A stretch of DNA of 64,000 nucleotides from Pseudomonas saxonica (GTDB lineage: Bacteria > Pseudomonadota > Gammaproteobacteria > Pseudomonadales > Pseudomonadaceae), in assembly GCF_007858365.1 (NCBI RefSeq), contig NZ_VFIO01000009.1:62001-126000 (forward strand), written 5' to 3'. Shown in pieces: positions 26,801 through 34,849 of this stretch. The translations under genes were made by a program, and so were the position numbers. The notes under the pieces are model-generated. The model was given only the letters and a program-made list of their open reading frames with translations. It was not told where the DNA came from and did no database searches. Numbering within the stretch: position 1 is the first letter of the stretch; the number at the start of each line of letters is the position of its first letter.

Positions 26801-27368
26801 CCATGGCCTGACCCCTCGCGATCAGCTCAGTTGGGAAGTGGCGCAAAAGTCATTTTCAACCCGGGCTGGCGATAATCTCGGCACTGGTCAGGCGTTCAAA
26901 CTTGAACTTAACCATACGCTGGAATTCGCCGGGCCTAACTGGACCGTGCGCAGTGGTGTCGATTACCAGCACAACAATGTGAAGAACCGCACGCTGGATT
27001 ATCTGGCCTTTGACAATGGCGGCGCGGTGACCAACGTCAAGGGTTCGGATGATCCCGTCAATGTACTCGCCAGCGACCTGCTGCAAAGCCGTTACGGCCA
27101 GTTGTACGTCGGCAGCTCTTGGCGCCGGGGAATTCCGGGCGCGCTGGTACGCACCAAGCCACAGTACACCTGGCTAGTAGATGTGACTGCGGGCTGGCAA
27201 TGGTTTGATCAAACATTTAACTACGGCATCAACACCGGGATCGGCTTCGAAGTTCTGGGTGATGACGAACTGGCCCTGACCTTCGGCTACCAATCCGCAC
27301 CACAAGGCGGGGACGGTAAAGCTGGCGGCACACTGGGTGTGAGCTACGGCGTGCGTTTTGGACGCTGA
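23790..27368 (+). CDS. pelB: Pel outer-membrane exporter PelB
   Basis: A 1192-residue protein with an inner-membrane helix at about 11-28, a very long tetratricopeptide-type helical region through the periplasm (about 50-860), and a C-terminal outer-membrane beta-barrel from about residue 883 (GLDFSGPGIQIAHNLGDRW) to the end (LGVSYGVRFGR). The length equals that of PelB in P. aeruginosa (about 1190). It forms the export pore for Pel together with the PelC lipoprotein ring, and its repeats bind PelA. The gene overlaps pelA by 23 bases. Confidence 0.95.
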   Translation: MVSSSVIKNSRLLNPWALAVVAVAVGGLLWATFQREEVFHPDGREPDAVSANYAELLLAAHPDDDHLRIQLVDLLIRLGEYTKARQYLEAWPKPQPETQAYYRLELASLVAEKSNDLIAQQALVDRLNSVDYRKLPVPLLQKLAKLALVLQAPAFAAGVYEEIAGRDPKLHNDSLEAAAQWYMASEQPGRAAQIYLQLRRDSQDAAERRKYAQMAFNGLLSAGREDDAAQVLSDELTLLNNPQTDAAWLEQGVDVAVASKHFALAQRVLNQWRVLQPDNPHVALKDFHMRLAIGDLAGAWETGQQLVVDHPNDQALLEQMAHLGEWQGNNQVALDYWIQLLGLKEEPAIREHAWRLASQQFDFERSIPLLGDIMHQRMLTDVELDALIYGHESRGTPVEAQAWLRAYLHKYPMHRLAWSRLLQSLENTGQFAAKAEVYQNLSKRFKLTSTEQVDWANTYLKLFDNEAAWGVVQAADEHIVDSDYWRARASLAWDLERDEDLRVSLEKMLALDGKLTSGDENQLITLYRVSDPQRALALMVASWKHGKDPQRLVEALQQAQELQDWPQVVALLKDAEQYPNAYEQSQVLAIRGELAAHEGQGEEAERLYLLGLERFPDDNLFRERLVWLYIDQANIGKLKPLLTQWRAQAREDRLLWLPFASASQMLGLESEGLAWYRMYLKSSPNDWLVQAAYADALESAGYLDAAQRLRLKLLRSPEGENIQPSSQRYATWLRLMASSYSPGKALREVSKWQDGSPAMLNLWFGRLLASLDATNQQSQKDQWLEWARGQGLKIERYEQIQEALRSRNNQQIETLLASSDLNPAQRAQALSRLGRLGEALDLSLSELGDNQPLAVREQLRLQAVEIHEATPQGAQLSWHEQDYGGLDFSGPGIQIAHNLGDRWYANLDVEQGNYSGDTIESSRIGEERNAALTLQRSVENGSYKLFADTSQRKDDDRNGLGISRSWQLTPSHVIELGFDWHRKSEESGLMRAFGQHDAVWVGGRHGLTPRDQLSWEVAQKSFSTRAGDNLGTGQAFKLELNHTLEFAGPNWTVRSGVDYQHNNVKNRTLDYLAFDNGGAVTNVKGSDDPVNVLASDLLQSRYGQLYVGSSWRRGIPGALVRTKPQYTWLVDVTAGWQWFDQTFNYGINTGIGFEVLGDDELALTFGYQSAPQGGDGKAGGTLGVSYGVRFGR

Positions 27369-27396
27369 TCATGGAACGTCAACGGGAGAAATACAG

Positions 27397-27915
27397 ATGC
27401 AAGTAATTCGTAATTTGGGCTTGGCCATGGCCGTCCTGTTCGTCGCCGGCTGCGCCAGCTTCACTAATGATGCCAGCCCGAAACTGTCGCGCGATGCGCA
27501 GTGGGGCATTGTGCCAATGGTCAACTATTCGCAGACGCCGCAGGCGGGGGAGCGCAGCGAGCAGATTTTGCTCAGTGTGCTCAGCGAACACGGCCTACGC
27601 CCTCAGGTTTATCCGGCCAGCACTCAAGGCGAGCAAGCGTTGATGGATGATAACGAGCGTCTGGCAGTGGCACTCGATTGGGCGCGACAGCAAAAACTAG
27701 ATTATGTGGTCGCCGGTAGCGTTGAAGAGTGGCAATACAAGAACGGTCTAGACGGTGAGCCAGCTGTAGGCATCAGCTTGCGTGTGCTCGAAGCCCGCAC
27801 CGGTCAAGTGCTCTGGAGCAAAAGCGGCGCGCGCGCCGGTTGGTCCCGTGAAAGCCTCGCGGGAACTGCGCAAACGGTGCTTAACAAACTTGTTGGCGCC
27901 CTTCGATTCGAGTGA
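27397..27915 (+). CDS. pelC: Pel outer-membrane lipoprotein PelC
   Basis: A 172-residue lipoprotein with signal peptide and lipobox VAGC (lipidated Cys at 19). PelC forms a dodecameric ring on the inner face of the outer membrane that guides Pel to the PelB pore. ATG 27397 follows GGGAG at 8 bases and gives the standard length; the frame is open further upstream, but that start (27358) would lie inside pelB. The segment GSVEEWQYKNGLDGEPAVGISLRVLEA is typical of the ABA-type fold of the family. Confidence 0.94.
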   Translation: MQVIRNLGLAMAVLFVAGCASFTNDASPKLSRDAQWGIVPMVNYSQTPQAGERSEQILLSVLSEHGLRPQVYPASTQGEQALMDDNERLAVALDWARQQKLDYVVAGSVEEWQYKNGLDGEPAVGISLRVLEARTGQVLWSKSGARAGWSRESLAGTAQTVLNKLVGALRFE

Positions 27916-27920
27916 ATGCA

Positions 27921-29288
27921 ATGAAATCTCCACACATGGATTACAGCCTGGCGCCACGCGCCAGCGGCCCGGTGTCTTGGCTGGAAACGATATTGGTGAC
28001 GGGTTTGGCCATCGGCCTCGGGTTGTGGCTGACGCCTGAAGATCCGTTGCAGATTCACGCCGGTTTTCCTTGGCCGATTCTGGCGCCGTTGTTGGTTGGT
28101 GTGCGTTACGGCTTTGTACGTGGCCTGGTCAGCGCGGCTTTGCTGGTGTTGACCCTTTTAGTCCTGCGCTACCGGGGGCTTGAAAGTTACGCAGAGTTCG
28201 AACCGTCGTTTATCGTCGGCGTTCTGGTCTGCGGCATGCTGGTGGGCGAGGTTCGCGACTTGTGGATGCGCCGTCTGGAGCGGCTGCAAATGGCCAACGA
28301 ATATCGTCAGTATCGTCTGGACGAGTTCACTCGCGCACACCAGATCCTGCGGGTTTCCCACGATTTGCTGGAACAACGCGTGGCCGGTAGTGACCAGAGC
28401 CTGCGTAGTTCCTTACTGGGCTTGCGCGAAAACCTGCGCTTGCTGCCGGACGCGGGCGATGCACTGAGCGCGCTGGCAGAACCGATCGTGACAATACTTG
28501 GGCAGTACGGTGCCTTGCGTGTGGCCGGGCTGTACCGTGTTGACGAGCTTGAAGAGAATGTCTTGCCTGAGCCCTTGGCAATGATCGGCGTGATGGGGCC
28601 GCTGGGTACCGAAGATGGTCTGGTCAAATTGTGCCTTGAACGCGGCGAACTGGTTAGCGTGCATCAGGAACTGATCGACTCTGGTAATTATTCGCAGTTC
28701 TCATCATTGCAGGCATGCATTCCGTTGATTGACGCAGAAGGCCGCCTGCTGGCGATTCTGGCGGTTAGGCAGATGCCCTTTTTCGCCTTTCAGGAACGTA
28801 CGCTGAGTCTGTTGGCGCTGCTGGCCGGACACATTGCCGACTTGATGCGCCGTGATCCGCACGTGCTGCAACTGCCTGACGCTGATGCCCAGCAATTCAC
28901 CTTGCAACTCAAAAGATCACTGGCGGATGTTGAGCAACACAAACTGCCAGCCGGGCTGTTTGCATTTGAGTTAACCCGCCAAAACGATGAATTGACGCGT
29001 CTGTTTCAGCGTAGCCAGCGGGGGCTGGACTTACATTTGCCGGTGCGCAACAACCGTGATAATCACCTGATACTGGTGCTGATGCCGTTGACCAGCCCGC
29101 AAGGAACCGAAGGTTATCTGGCGCGCATCAGCTTGTTGTTGCATGAACACTTTGGGATTGAGAGTGACATGCAAAGTCTCGGGGTGCGGGTCTTACCTTT
29201 TAATCTGGAGCCCGGCTGTGATCGCAACGGGCTGCGTAACTTCCTGTTCAACGAGTGTGGCCTGAATGATCAGCAAGTGGCTGTTTAG
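27921..29288 (+). CDS. pelD: c-di-GMP receptor PelD of the Pel synthase complex
   Basis: A 455-residue inner-membrane protein with four N-terminal helices (about 18-110), a helical stalk, a GAF domain (about 175-310) and a degenerate GGDEF domain (about 315-455). The degenerate domain keeps an inhibitory-site RxxD motif (R353-Q-N-D356), the part that binds c-di-GMP and switches on Pel synthesis after translation. ATG 27921 gives the normal length; an earlier GTG overlaps the pelC stop. The 3' end overlaps pelE by 23 bases. Confidence 0.94.
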   Translation: MKSPHMDYSLAPRASGPVSWLETILVTGLAIGLGLWLTPEDPLQIHAGFPWPILAPLLVGVRYGFVRGLVSAALLVLTLLVLRYRGLESYAEFEPSFIVGVLVCGMLVGEVRDLWMRRLERLQMANEYRQYRLDEFTRAHQILRVSHDLLEQRVAGSDQSLRSSLLGLRENLRLLPDAGDALSALAEPIVTILGQYGALRVAGLYRVDELEENVLPEPLAMIGVMGPLGTEDGLVKLCLERGELVSVHQELIDSGNYSQFSSLQACIPLIDAEGRLLAILAVRQMPFFAFQERTLSLLALLAGHIADLMRRDPHVLQLPDADAQQFTLQLKRSLADVEQHKLPAGLFAFELTRQNDELTRLFQRSQRGLDLHLPVRNNRDNHLILVLMPLTSPQGTEGYLARISLLLHEHFGIESDMQSLGVRVLPFNLEPGCDRNGLRNFLFNECGLNDQQVAV

Positions 29289-30255
29289 CGGTGCCTTGTT
29301 ATTAGAGGCGGGCAGTTGGGCCAGTTTGTGGCTTGCGGTGCCTGAGTTACAACAATTGCTGGTGTTCACCCTCAGCCATGGACTGGCGTGCGTTTTGCTG
29401 TGCGCCGCGGTGTGGCTGCTATTGCCGGAACGCTACCGTTTACCGTTACCCTGGAGCCCGTTGTTTATTTTCAGCCTGGCGTTCTTTGTGCCGGTCATCG
29501 GTACTATCGGGGTGGTCGCGGCTATATTCCCCGCACTGTACCTGCCGCGTAAACGTGATAAGCAAGCCTGGCAAGCTGTTGGGATCCCGAGCCTGCCGTT
29601 TCGCGCGCAGTTGCAGCAGCACTCGCCCATTTTTTCCGATGGCGGTTTGCAGGATGTACTACGTCACGCGCCGGACCCTGATCAGCGCCTGGCGGCATTA
29701 CAGGCGACCCGGCGTATGCCTGGCAAGGATGCGGTGCCGATCCTTAAACTGGCGCTGGGTGATCCGAGCGATGACGTGCGACTTCTGGCGTACTCAATGC
29801 TCGACAAGCAGGAAAGCGACATCAATTTGCGCATTCAAAATGCACTTGGGGAGCTATCTGGCGTGACTGCCAAGAGCGCTGGTGCAGTGCATGCCACGCT
29901 GGCGCGCTGGTATTGGGAGCTGGCGTACCTCGGGCTCGCGCAAGGTAGCGTGCTCGAGCACGTGCTTAATCAGGCCAGTGAACATGCCGAAAAAGGGTTA
30001 CAAGCGGGTGAGGGCGGTGAACTGTATTTGATGGCCGGGCGCATTGCATTGGAACGAGGAGATGTCCTACGCGCCGAAGTGCTTTTGCATCAGGCTCAGG
30101 ACAACGGCATGGGCGCCGCTCAGGTGCTCCCATTTCATGCGGAGTTGGCGTTCGAAGCCGGTCGCTACCATGAAATCCCCCAATTGCTCGCCAAACTTCC
30201 CGAGAAAACCCGTCAGCGTCCCCGTTTTGCTGAGCTGGTGAGGAGCTGGACATGA
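29266..30255 (+). CDS. pelE: Pel synthase complex protein PelE
   Basis: A 329-residue inner-membrane protein with helices at about 5-25, 30-52 and 64-92, followed by a cytoplasmic helical-repeat domain of HEAT/TPR character (PDQRLAALQATRRMPGKDAV, GELYLMAGRIALERGDVLRAE). The length equals P. aeruginosa PelE. It works with PelD, PelF and PelG in polymer synthesis. Overlaps with pelD (23 bases) and pelF (ATGA) show tight translational coupling. Confidence 0.93.
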   Translation: MISKWLFSGALLLEAGSWASLWLAVPELQQLLVFTLSHGLACVLLCAAVWLLLPERYRLPLPWSPLFIFSLAFFVPVIGTIGVVAAIFPALYLPRKRDKQAWQAVGIPSLPFRAQLQQHSPIFSDGGLQDVLRHAPDPDQRLAALQATRRMPGKDAVPILKLALGDPSDDVRLLAYSMLDKQESDINLRIQNALGELSGVTAKSAGAVHATLARWYWELAYLGLAQGSVLEHVLNQASEHAEKGLQAGEGGELYLMAGRIALERGDVLRAEVLLHQAQDNGMGAAQVLPFHAELAFEAGRYHEIPQLLAKLPEKTRQRPRFAELVRSWT

Positions 30256-31766
30256 ACCACAAGGAAGAGGCCTCGACGGCCGACATCTGTCTGCTGCTCG
30301 AAGGTACGTGGCCTTACGTGCGCGGAGGGGTATCGAGCTGGATTCATCAGATGATTCTCGGCTTGCCGGATTTAACTTTTTCGGTCATGTTCATCGGCGG
30401 GCAACGTTCGGCGTATTCAGAGCGTCGCTACGAAGTGCCGTCGAATGTCTTGCATATTGAAGAGGTGTTCCTCGAAGACGCCACTCGTCCGGCACAAATG
30501 TCGGGTTCACCCCGCAAGGCCGATCAACAGCAGCTGGAAGACTTGTATCGTTTTCTGCATCACCCGGATGCGCCCCCCCCGAAATTGGGCGAGCGCATGC
30601 TCGACTGCATTGCGCAAGGTCAAATGACCCTTGACGACGTGCTGCGCAGTCGAGCCAGTTGGGAGGTCTTGAGCGAAGGTTATCGGCAGCATTGCGCCGA
30701 TCCGTCCTTCATCAATTATTTCTGGACCCTGCGCTCGATGCAGTCACCGCTGCTGATGCTCGCCGAGGCATCACGCAACATGCCCAGGGCGCGAGTGCTG
30801 CATTCGATTTCCACCGGTTACGCCGGATTATTGGGCTGCATTCTCAAGCAGCGGTGGAAATGCACCTATCTGCTGAGCGAGCACGGGATTTACACCAAGG
30901 AGCGCAAGATCGACTTGGCCCAGGCCAGCTGGATCGCCGACAGCTCCGGCCAAGCGCTGAACAGCAGCCTGGATGCCGGCTCGGGTTACATTCGGACATT
31001 GTGGGTGCGCTTCTTCGAACGCATTGGTCAACTGACGTACAACAGCGCCGATAAGATCATCGCGTTGTACGAAGGCAACCGTCAGCGGCAGATCAAAGAC
31101 GGCGCTAACCCTGCCCGCACGCAAGTCATCCCCAACGGCATCGACCTGCCTCAATGGGCCGCGGCACTGCAAGCCCGAGCGCCAGGTATCGCACCGGTGG
31201 TTGGCCTGATTGGGCGAGTGGTGCCGATCAAAGACGTCAAAACTTTCCTGCGGGCAATGCGCGGTGTGATCAGCGCCATGCCGCAGGCGGAAGGCTGGAT
31301 TGTGGGTCCCGAAGAAGAAGCCCCGGAATATGTAAGCGAATGTCGCAGCCTGATGGCCAGTCTGGGTTTGGAGGGTAAGGTACATTTCCTTGGCTTTCAG
31401 CGCATTCAGGACATTCTGCCCCAGTTGGGGTTGATGGTGCTGACCTCGATCAGTGAGGCGCAACCGCTGGTGATTCTCGAAGCCTGGGCCGCAGGCACGC
31501 CCGTGGTCTCCAGTGACGTAGGTTCATGCCGAGAATTGATCGAAGGTGCCAGCGCTGAAGATCGCGACCTCGGGCTTGCGGGTAACGTGGTGGCTATTGC
31601 TGATCCACAAGCCACGTCCGCCGCCATTCTCGAACTTCTACGCAGCCCCCAACGCTGGGAGGCCGCGCAAGCCAGCGGCTTACTGCGAGTCACTCGTTAT
31701 TACACCGAAGCTTTGATGCTGCAGCGTTATCGCGACTTGTATAAAGCTGCCATGGAGAACAGTTAA
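30252..31766 (+). CDS. pelF: Pel glycosyltransferase PelF
   Basis: A 504-residue cytosolic GT4-family glycosyltransferase that polymerises Pel from UDP-sugar. The N-terminal Rossmann half has EGTWPYVRGGVSSWIHQM. The C-terminal half has the nucleotide-binding GLIGRVVPIKDVKTFLRA and the EX7E motif E402 to E410 (EAQPLVILE). Length is standard. The start overlaps the pelE stop by four bases and pelG follows with no gap. Confidence 0.95.
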   Translation: MNHKEEASTADICLLLEGTWPYVRGGVSSWIHQMILGLPDLTFSVMFIGGQRSAYSERRYEVPSNVLHIEEVFLEDATRPAQMSGSPRKADQQQLEDLYRFLHHPDAPPPKLGERMLDCIAQGQMTLDDVLRSRASWEVLSEGYRQHCADPSFINYFWTLRSMQSPLLMLAEASRNMPRARVLHSISTGYAGLLGCILKQRWKCTYLLSEHGIYTKERKIDLAQASWIADSSGQALNSSLDAGSGYIRTLWVRFFERIGQLTYNSADKIIALYEGNRQRQIKDGANPARTQVIPNGIDLPQWAAALQARAPGIAPVVGLIGRVVPIKDVKTFLRAMRGVISAMPQAEGWIVGPEEEAPEYVSECRSLMASLGLEGKVHFLGFQRIQDILPQLGLMVLTSISEAQPLVILEAWAAGTPVVSSDVGSCRELIEGASAEDRDLGLAGNVVAIADPQATSAAILELLRSPQRWEAAQASGLLRVTRYYTEALMLQRYRDLYKAAMENS

Positions 31767-33140
31767 ATGGCCGGTATTGGCTTCGAACTGCGCAAAATCC
31801 TTTCGCGCGACTCCTACACGGCGACCTTGCACGCCTACGTGTATGCCGGCTTGATCAGCTCCGGGCCGTGGGTGCTATCGATCATCAGCGTTATGTTGGT
31901 GGGCGTTATCAGTCTGGGTTTGCTGTTGCCCAACGCTCTGGTTGGGCAATTTTTGGTAACGGTGACGTACCTGATGGCCACCTCGCTGATCCTTACAGGT
32001 GGGTTGCAGTTGTTCTTCACCCGATTCGTGTCCGATCGGCTGTATGAGCAAAAATTCGACCAGATTCTGCCCAACCTGTTGGGCATTCTTTTGCTGGTGA
32101 CGATTGCTGCCGGGGTACTGGGCATAATTGTACTGGGCCTGCTCTTCGACCAGCCGTTGATCTATAGAGTGTTGGTACTGTCGAATTTCGTGGTGTTGTG
32201 CAACTTGTGGCTGGTGATCATCTTCCTCTCGGGGATGAAAGCCTATAACCGTATTTTGTTGGTGATGTTGGTGGGCTATACGCTGATGGTGGCGAGCGCT
32301 TACATACTTAGCGTCCTGCAAATGCCGGGCCTGCTGCTAGCGTTGTTGATCGGGCATAGCACGCTGCTGTTCCTGTTTCTCTACGACATTTTGCGCGAAT
32401 ACCGGGCGGACAAACTGATCGCCTTCGATTTCCTTAAGCGCCGCCAGGTATTTCTCAGCCTGCTTGCCACCGGTTTTTTCTACAACTTTGGCATCTGGAT
32501 CGACAAATTCTTGTTCTGGTTCAACCCCGGTACCTCCCACGCCATCGTTGGCCCATTGCGCGCCTCGATCCTTTACGACCTGCCGATCTTCCTCGCCTAC
32601 CTGGCGATCATCCCCGGCATGGCGGTGTTTCTAGTGCGCATTGAAACCGACTTCGCCGAATGGTACGACCGTTTATTTCGGGCTATTCGCGACGGTGAAA
32701 CCTTGCAGCATATTGGTCAGCTGAAAACCGAGATGACCTTGTCGATTCGCCAGGGGCTGCTGGAAATTTGCAAAGTGCAGGGGCTTACGGTGGTGCTGCT
32801 GTTTCTGTTCGCCCCGCGCTTGCTTGAGTGGTTGGGCATCTCCAGTTACTACCTGCCGCTGTTCTACATCGATCTGATCGGCGTAAGTATTCAGGTGGTA
32901 TTTATGGCGCTACTCAACGTGTTCTTCTACCTCGACAAACGAACGGTAGTGTTGGAGCTATGCGTATTGTTTGCGGTGTTGAACGGTGCTCTGACGCTAC
33001 TAAGCATGTATCTGGGCCCAAGCTTCTTCGGTTACGGCTTCACCCTATCACTCCTGATTTGCGTCTTGCTTGCATTGCATAGACTGACCACGACGCTGCA
33101 GGATTTGGAATACGACACGTTTATGCTTTCTTCGCGGTGA
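31767..33140 (+). CDS. pelG: Pel inner-membrane transporter PelG
   Basis: A 457-residue polytopic protein with about twelve hydrophobic helices, of the MOP/Wzx-like flippase group, starting MAGIGFELRKILSRDSYTAT as in other PelG proteins. With PelD and PelE it forms the inner-membrane synthase complex that activates PelF and moves the polymer into the periplasm. It is the last pel gene, starting directly after the pelF stop. Confidence 0.95.
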   Translation: MAGIGFELRKILSRDSYTATLHAYVYAGLISSGPWVLSIISVMLVGVISLGLLLPNALVGQFLVTVTYLMATSLILTGGLQLFFTRFVSDRLYEQKFDQILPNLLGILLLVTIAAGVLGIIVLGLLFDQPLIYRVLVLSNFVVLCNLWLVIIFLSGMKAYNRILLVMLVGYTLMVASAYILSVLQMPGLLLALLIGHSTLLFLFLYDILREYRADKLIAFDFLKRRQVFLSLLATGFFYNFGIWIDKFLFWFNPGTSHAIVGPLRASILYDLPIFLAYLAIIPGMAVFLVRIETDFAEWYDRLFRAIRDGETLQHIGQLKTEMTLSIRQGLLEICKVQGLTVVLLFLFAPRLLEWLGISSYYLPLFYIDLIGVSIQVVFMALLNVFFYLDKRTVVLELCVLFAVLNGALTLLSMYLGPSFFGYGFTLSLLICVLLALHRLTTTLQDLEYDTFMLSSR

Positions 33141-33155
33141 TGTGTAGGCCTGCGC

Positions 33156-33173
33156 CCGGTGCAAGCACCGGGT
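33156..33173 (+). terminator. Hairpin after pelG
   Basis: CCCGGTGC / GCACCGGG form an 8-bp stem with an AA loop, 15 bases after the pelG stop. There is no T-run, so it may be a weak or Rho-assisted terminator. Confidence 0.5.
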
Positions 33174-33246
33174 GGAACGGTGCAAGAGGAGTCAAGCCGT
33201 GCCAATTGTCGTTGGTCGCAGCGCTTAGGGGGGGCTCCGGGTGGAG

Positions 33247-33423
33247 TTAAAGCCTAGGTGTGTCCAAATCATACTTCGCTTTAGGTCGCAGTTTTGCGAG
33301 GACGCAATTAACAATTTTTTCGGGATCGGCGAATCTTTTTTTGCACTCTTCGATCAACGCTTGAAGCTTCGCGTCAGGAACATAGGGGCGTTTCACTTTG
33401 AGAGACTTGAAATTGCTGGGCTC
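33247..33423 (-). pseudogene. 3' fragment of an unidentified gene
   Basis: A coding-like minus-strand stretch of 58 codons ends at the TAA at 33247-33249 (KSLKVKRPYVPDAKLQALIE ... KYDLDTPRL). It has no start codon with a ribosome site and abuts, in a different frame, the broken DUF932 gene. I read it as the surviving tail of another element gene. No function can be assigned. Confidence 0.35.
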
Positions 33424-33424
33424 T

Positions 33425-33625
33425 GTTGAATGTCTGGAAGGGATGGATCGCGCCCAGGCGGCCGATGATCTCTGATTTGAAGAGTACAGAGCTTTCCTGG
33501 ATCGCCCAGTTCATGCCGGCTTCGCGTTGCCAGACTTCGATGGGTTGTTTCTGAGTGAGTTGATTGCATAGGCCATGCCACGGTGCAGCGCCAGCATAGG
33601 CCTTAGTTACGACGAGATGAGCCAT
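33425..33625 (-). pseudogene. DUF932 protein, N-terminal fragment
   Basis: The first ~65 residues from ATG 33625 match the N-terminus of DUF932 phage/plasmid-like proteins (MAHLVxTxAYAG, PWHGL, QPIEVWQREAGMNW, then LGAIHPFQ). A full protein is about 300 residues, but here the similarity stops near 33430 and the frame closes at 33374. Such proteins are common on integrative elements, in line with the integrase remnant next to it. Confidence 0.65.
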
Positions 33626-33794
33626 GATTGAGATTCCTTTGGGTGCAGGCCGGCATAAAGCGCCGCGCCCAGCGCAGCACCGTCCGGATGATATGGATAT
33701 AAAAGGTGTGGTACTGCTAGATCAGGCCGGCAGGTTAAAGCGGTTACCGCAGAGCAAGCAGAGGTTGTGGGCTAGCACGTGGCGATCAAGTGAC

Positions 33795-34205
33795 TCACCC
33801 AGTTGGGCTCCGCCAGATGTCCTCGGCATAAGCTGGCGTGACCGCGTCCTTCTTCAGTTCAAACCATTCCGTCGCGACACTCTGGAATGTATGCTCGGTT
33901 TCAGCTTGCTTTGCTTGCAGCACGGTATCTCGTTGTTCTTTAGGATCGATGCCTTGGGCAAGTATTTCCCTCGCTGCCACGGAGCCCTTTCGTGCCTACG
34001 CTAGCGATATTTATGGGAAGGTCCCGAGGCCCATGTTGATCCGCTTTGTCATCACTGGGTGTCGATAGTTGAAGTTCCATAGCTTGAATCATTTACTTCT
34101 CGGTCGCATTTACAGTCTGCCACCGTCGAACAGGACATAGTCCTTTTCAGCAGGCTTGGCAGATTTGATTTTGAGCTCAGAGAGGCGAACTGCTTGTGCG
34201 CACAT
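33795..34205 (-). pseudogene. P4-family integrase, broken N-terminal remnant next to ssrA
   Basis: Reading from the ATG at 34205 on the minus strand gives the N-terminal arm-binding (DUF4102) domain of P4-type tyrosine integrases: VRLSELKIKSAKPAEKDYVL, then FKLWNFNYRHP, KRINMGLGTFP, ISLA, ILAQGIDPKEQRD, and TFQSVATEWFELKKDAVTP up to AEDIWRS. Four in-frame stop codons interrupt it (after GGRL, RSK, GTFP and ISLA) and the catalytic domain is missing. It lies about 180 bases beyond the 3' end of ssrA, in the same orientation, the classical place of integrases that insert into that gene. Confidence 0.82.
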
Positions 34206-34289
34206 TGGCATCCCAGATGGGCATTCCAAAAGTTAGTATTGTTGGGCTTGGAATGCCATTTGGAATGCCATAAAGCGTGGATGCTCTTC

Positions 34290-34367
34290 GACGTCCGTGG
34301 ACGTTGATGGCCCTGAAACCCCCGTATTCACTGGATTTCAGGCACAAAAAAAGACGTCCGTGGACGT
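34290..34367. repeat. Direct repeat pair GACGTCCGTGGACGT
   Basis: The same 15 bases occur at 34290-34304 and 34353-34367, 63 bases apart. The second copy is the stem of the tmRNA terminator. The first lies on the integrase side, so the pair may mark an old insertion or a duplicated terminator. Confidence 0.7.
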
Positions 34368-34373
34368 CTTTTT
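34346..34373 (-). terminator. Rho-independent terminator of ssrA
   Basis: GACGTC-CGTG-GACGTC forms a hairpin flanked by seven A on the left and five T on the right as written; on the minus strand it ends in a T-run. It starts 10 bases beyond the tmRNA 3' end. Confidence 0.85.
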
Positions 34374-34382
34374 CTGATCATT

Positions 34383-34774
34383 TGGTGGAGCCGGGGGGAT
34401 TTGAACCCCCGTCCGCCAGTACTCCGCTGTCGGTACTACATGCTTAGCCGTTTCTATTAAGTTAACCCTCAGCGACCCGAAGGGCAGGGTGCTTTGGGCG
34501 AGTTGTGTAAGTTTTAGCCGCTTCGTCCACAACGTACTGCACGGCGATCCTGTTCTATATGACAATCACTTCAGGTTTACAGGCATCCCCTAGTGATTGC
34601 TGGACCCGAAGGTACCAGGAGGATGGCTAAGGCAGCTTACGCTGCGAGAGCTTGACCCTCGTAGGTTTCGTCATTGGCAACTATAGAAAGTTGCAACAGT
34701 GGATTTACGAGTTCTGTTACCAACTCGGCATGCACCTAGAGTTTCGCAACCGGCGTCGAATCCTAAACGGCCCC
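34383..34774 (-). ncRNA. ssrA: Transfer-messenger RNA (tmRNA)
   Basis: 392 bases. The tRNA-like ends are visible: the 5' strand GGGGCCG (34774 downward) pairs with CGGCTCC before the 3' CCA at 34383-34385, and a T-arm carries GGTTCAAATCC-type sequence. The tag frame (34678 to 34637) reads ANDETYEGQALAA followed by TAA. With SmpB (gene at 44848-45330) it rescues stalled ribosomes and marks the unfinished protein for proteolysis, including by FtsH, whose gene starts near 62353. Confidence 0.96.
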
Positions 34775-34806
34775 AGTGCTTGCTGTATGCAACCAGCAAG
34801 CTGCGG

Positions 34807-34836
34807 AGTCTACGCCAATCCCGCACACAAGGGCAA
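34807..34836 (-). promoter_or_regulatory. Probable sigma-70 promoter of ssrA
   Basis: On the minus strand TTGCCC (-35) and TAGACT (-10) are 18 bases apart. Transcription would begin about 25-30 bases before the mature tmRNA 5' end, leaving a short leader that RNase P would remove. Confidence 0.55.
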
Positions 34837-34849
34837 CCTCAACAACGAC

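Noticed and set aside
33225..33250. Possible second copy of the ssrA 3' end (G-run followed by CTCC)
   Set aside because: The bases do not align with the tmRNA 3' end on either strand beyond a G-run, so it is not an attachment site I can support.
33624..34004. 126-codon plus-strand frame over the element remnant
   Set aside because: The minus strand here carries recognisable DUF932 and integrase sequence, so this is a shadow.
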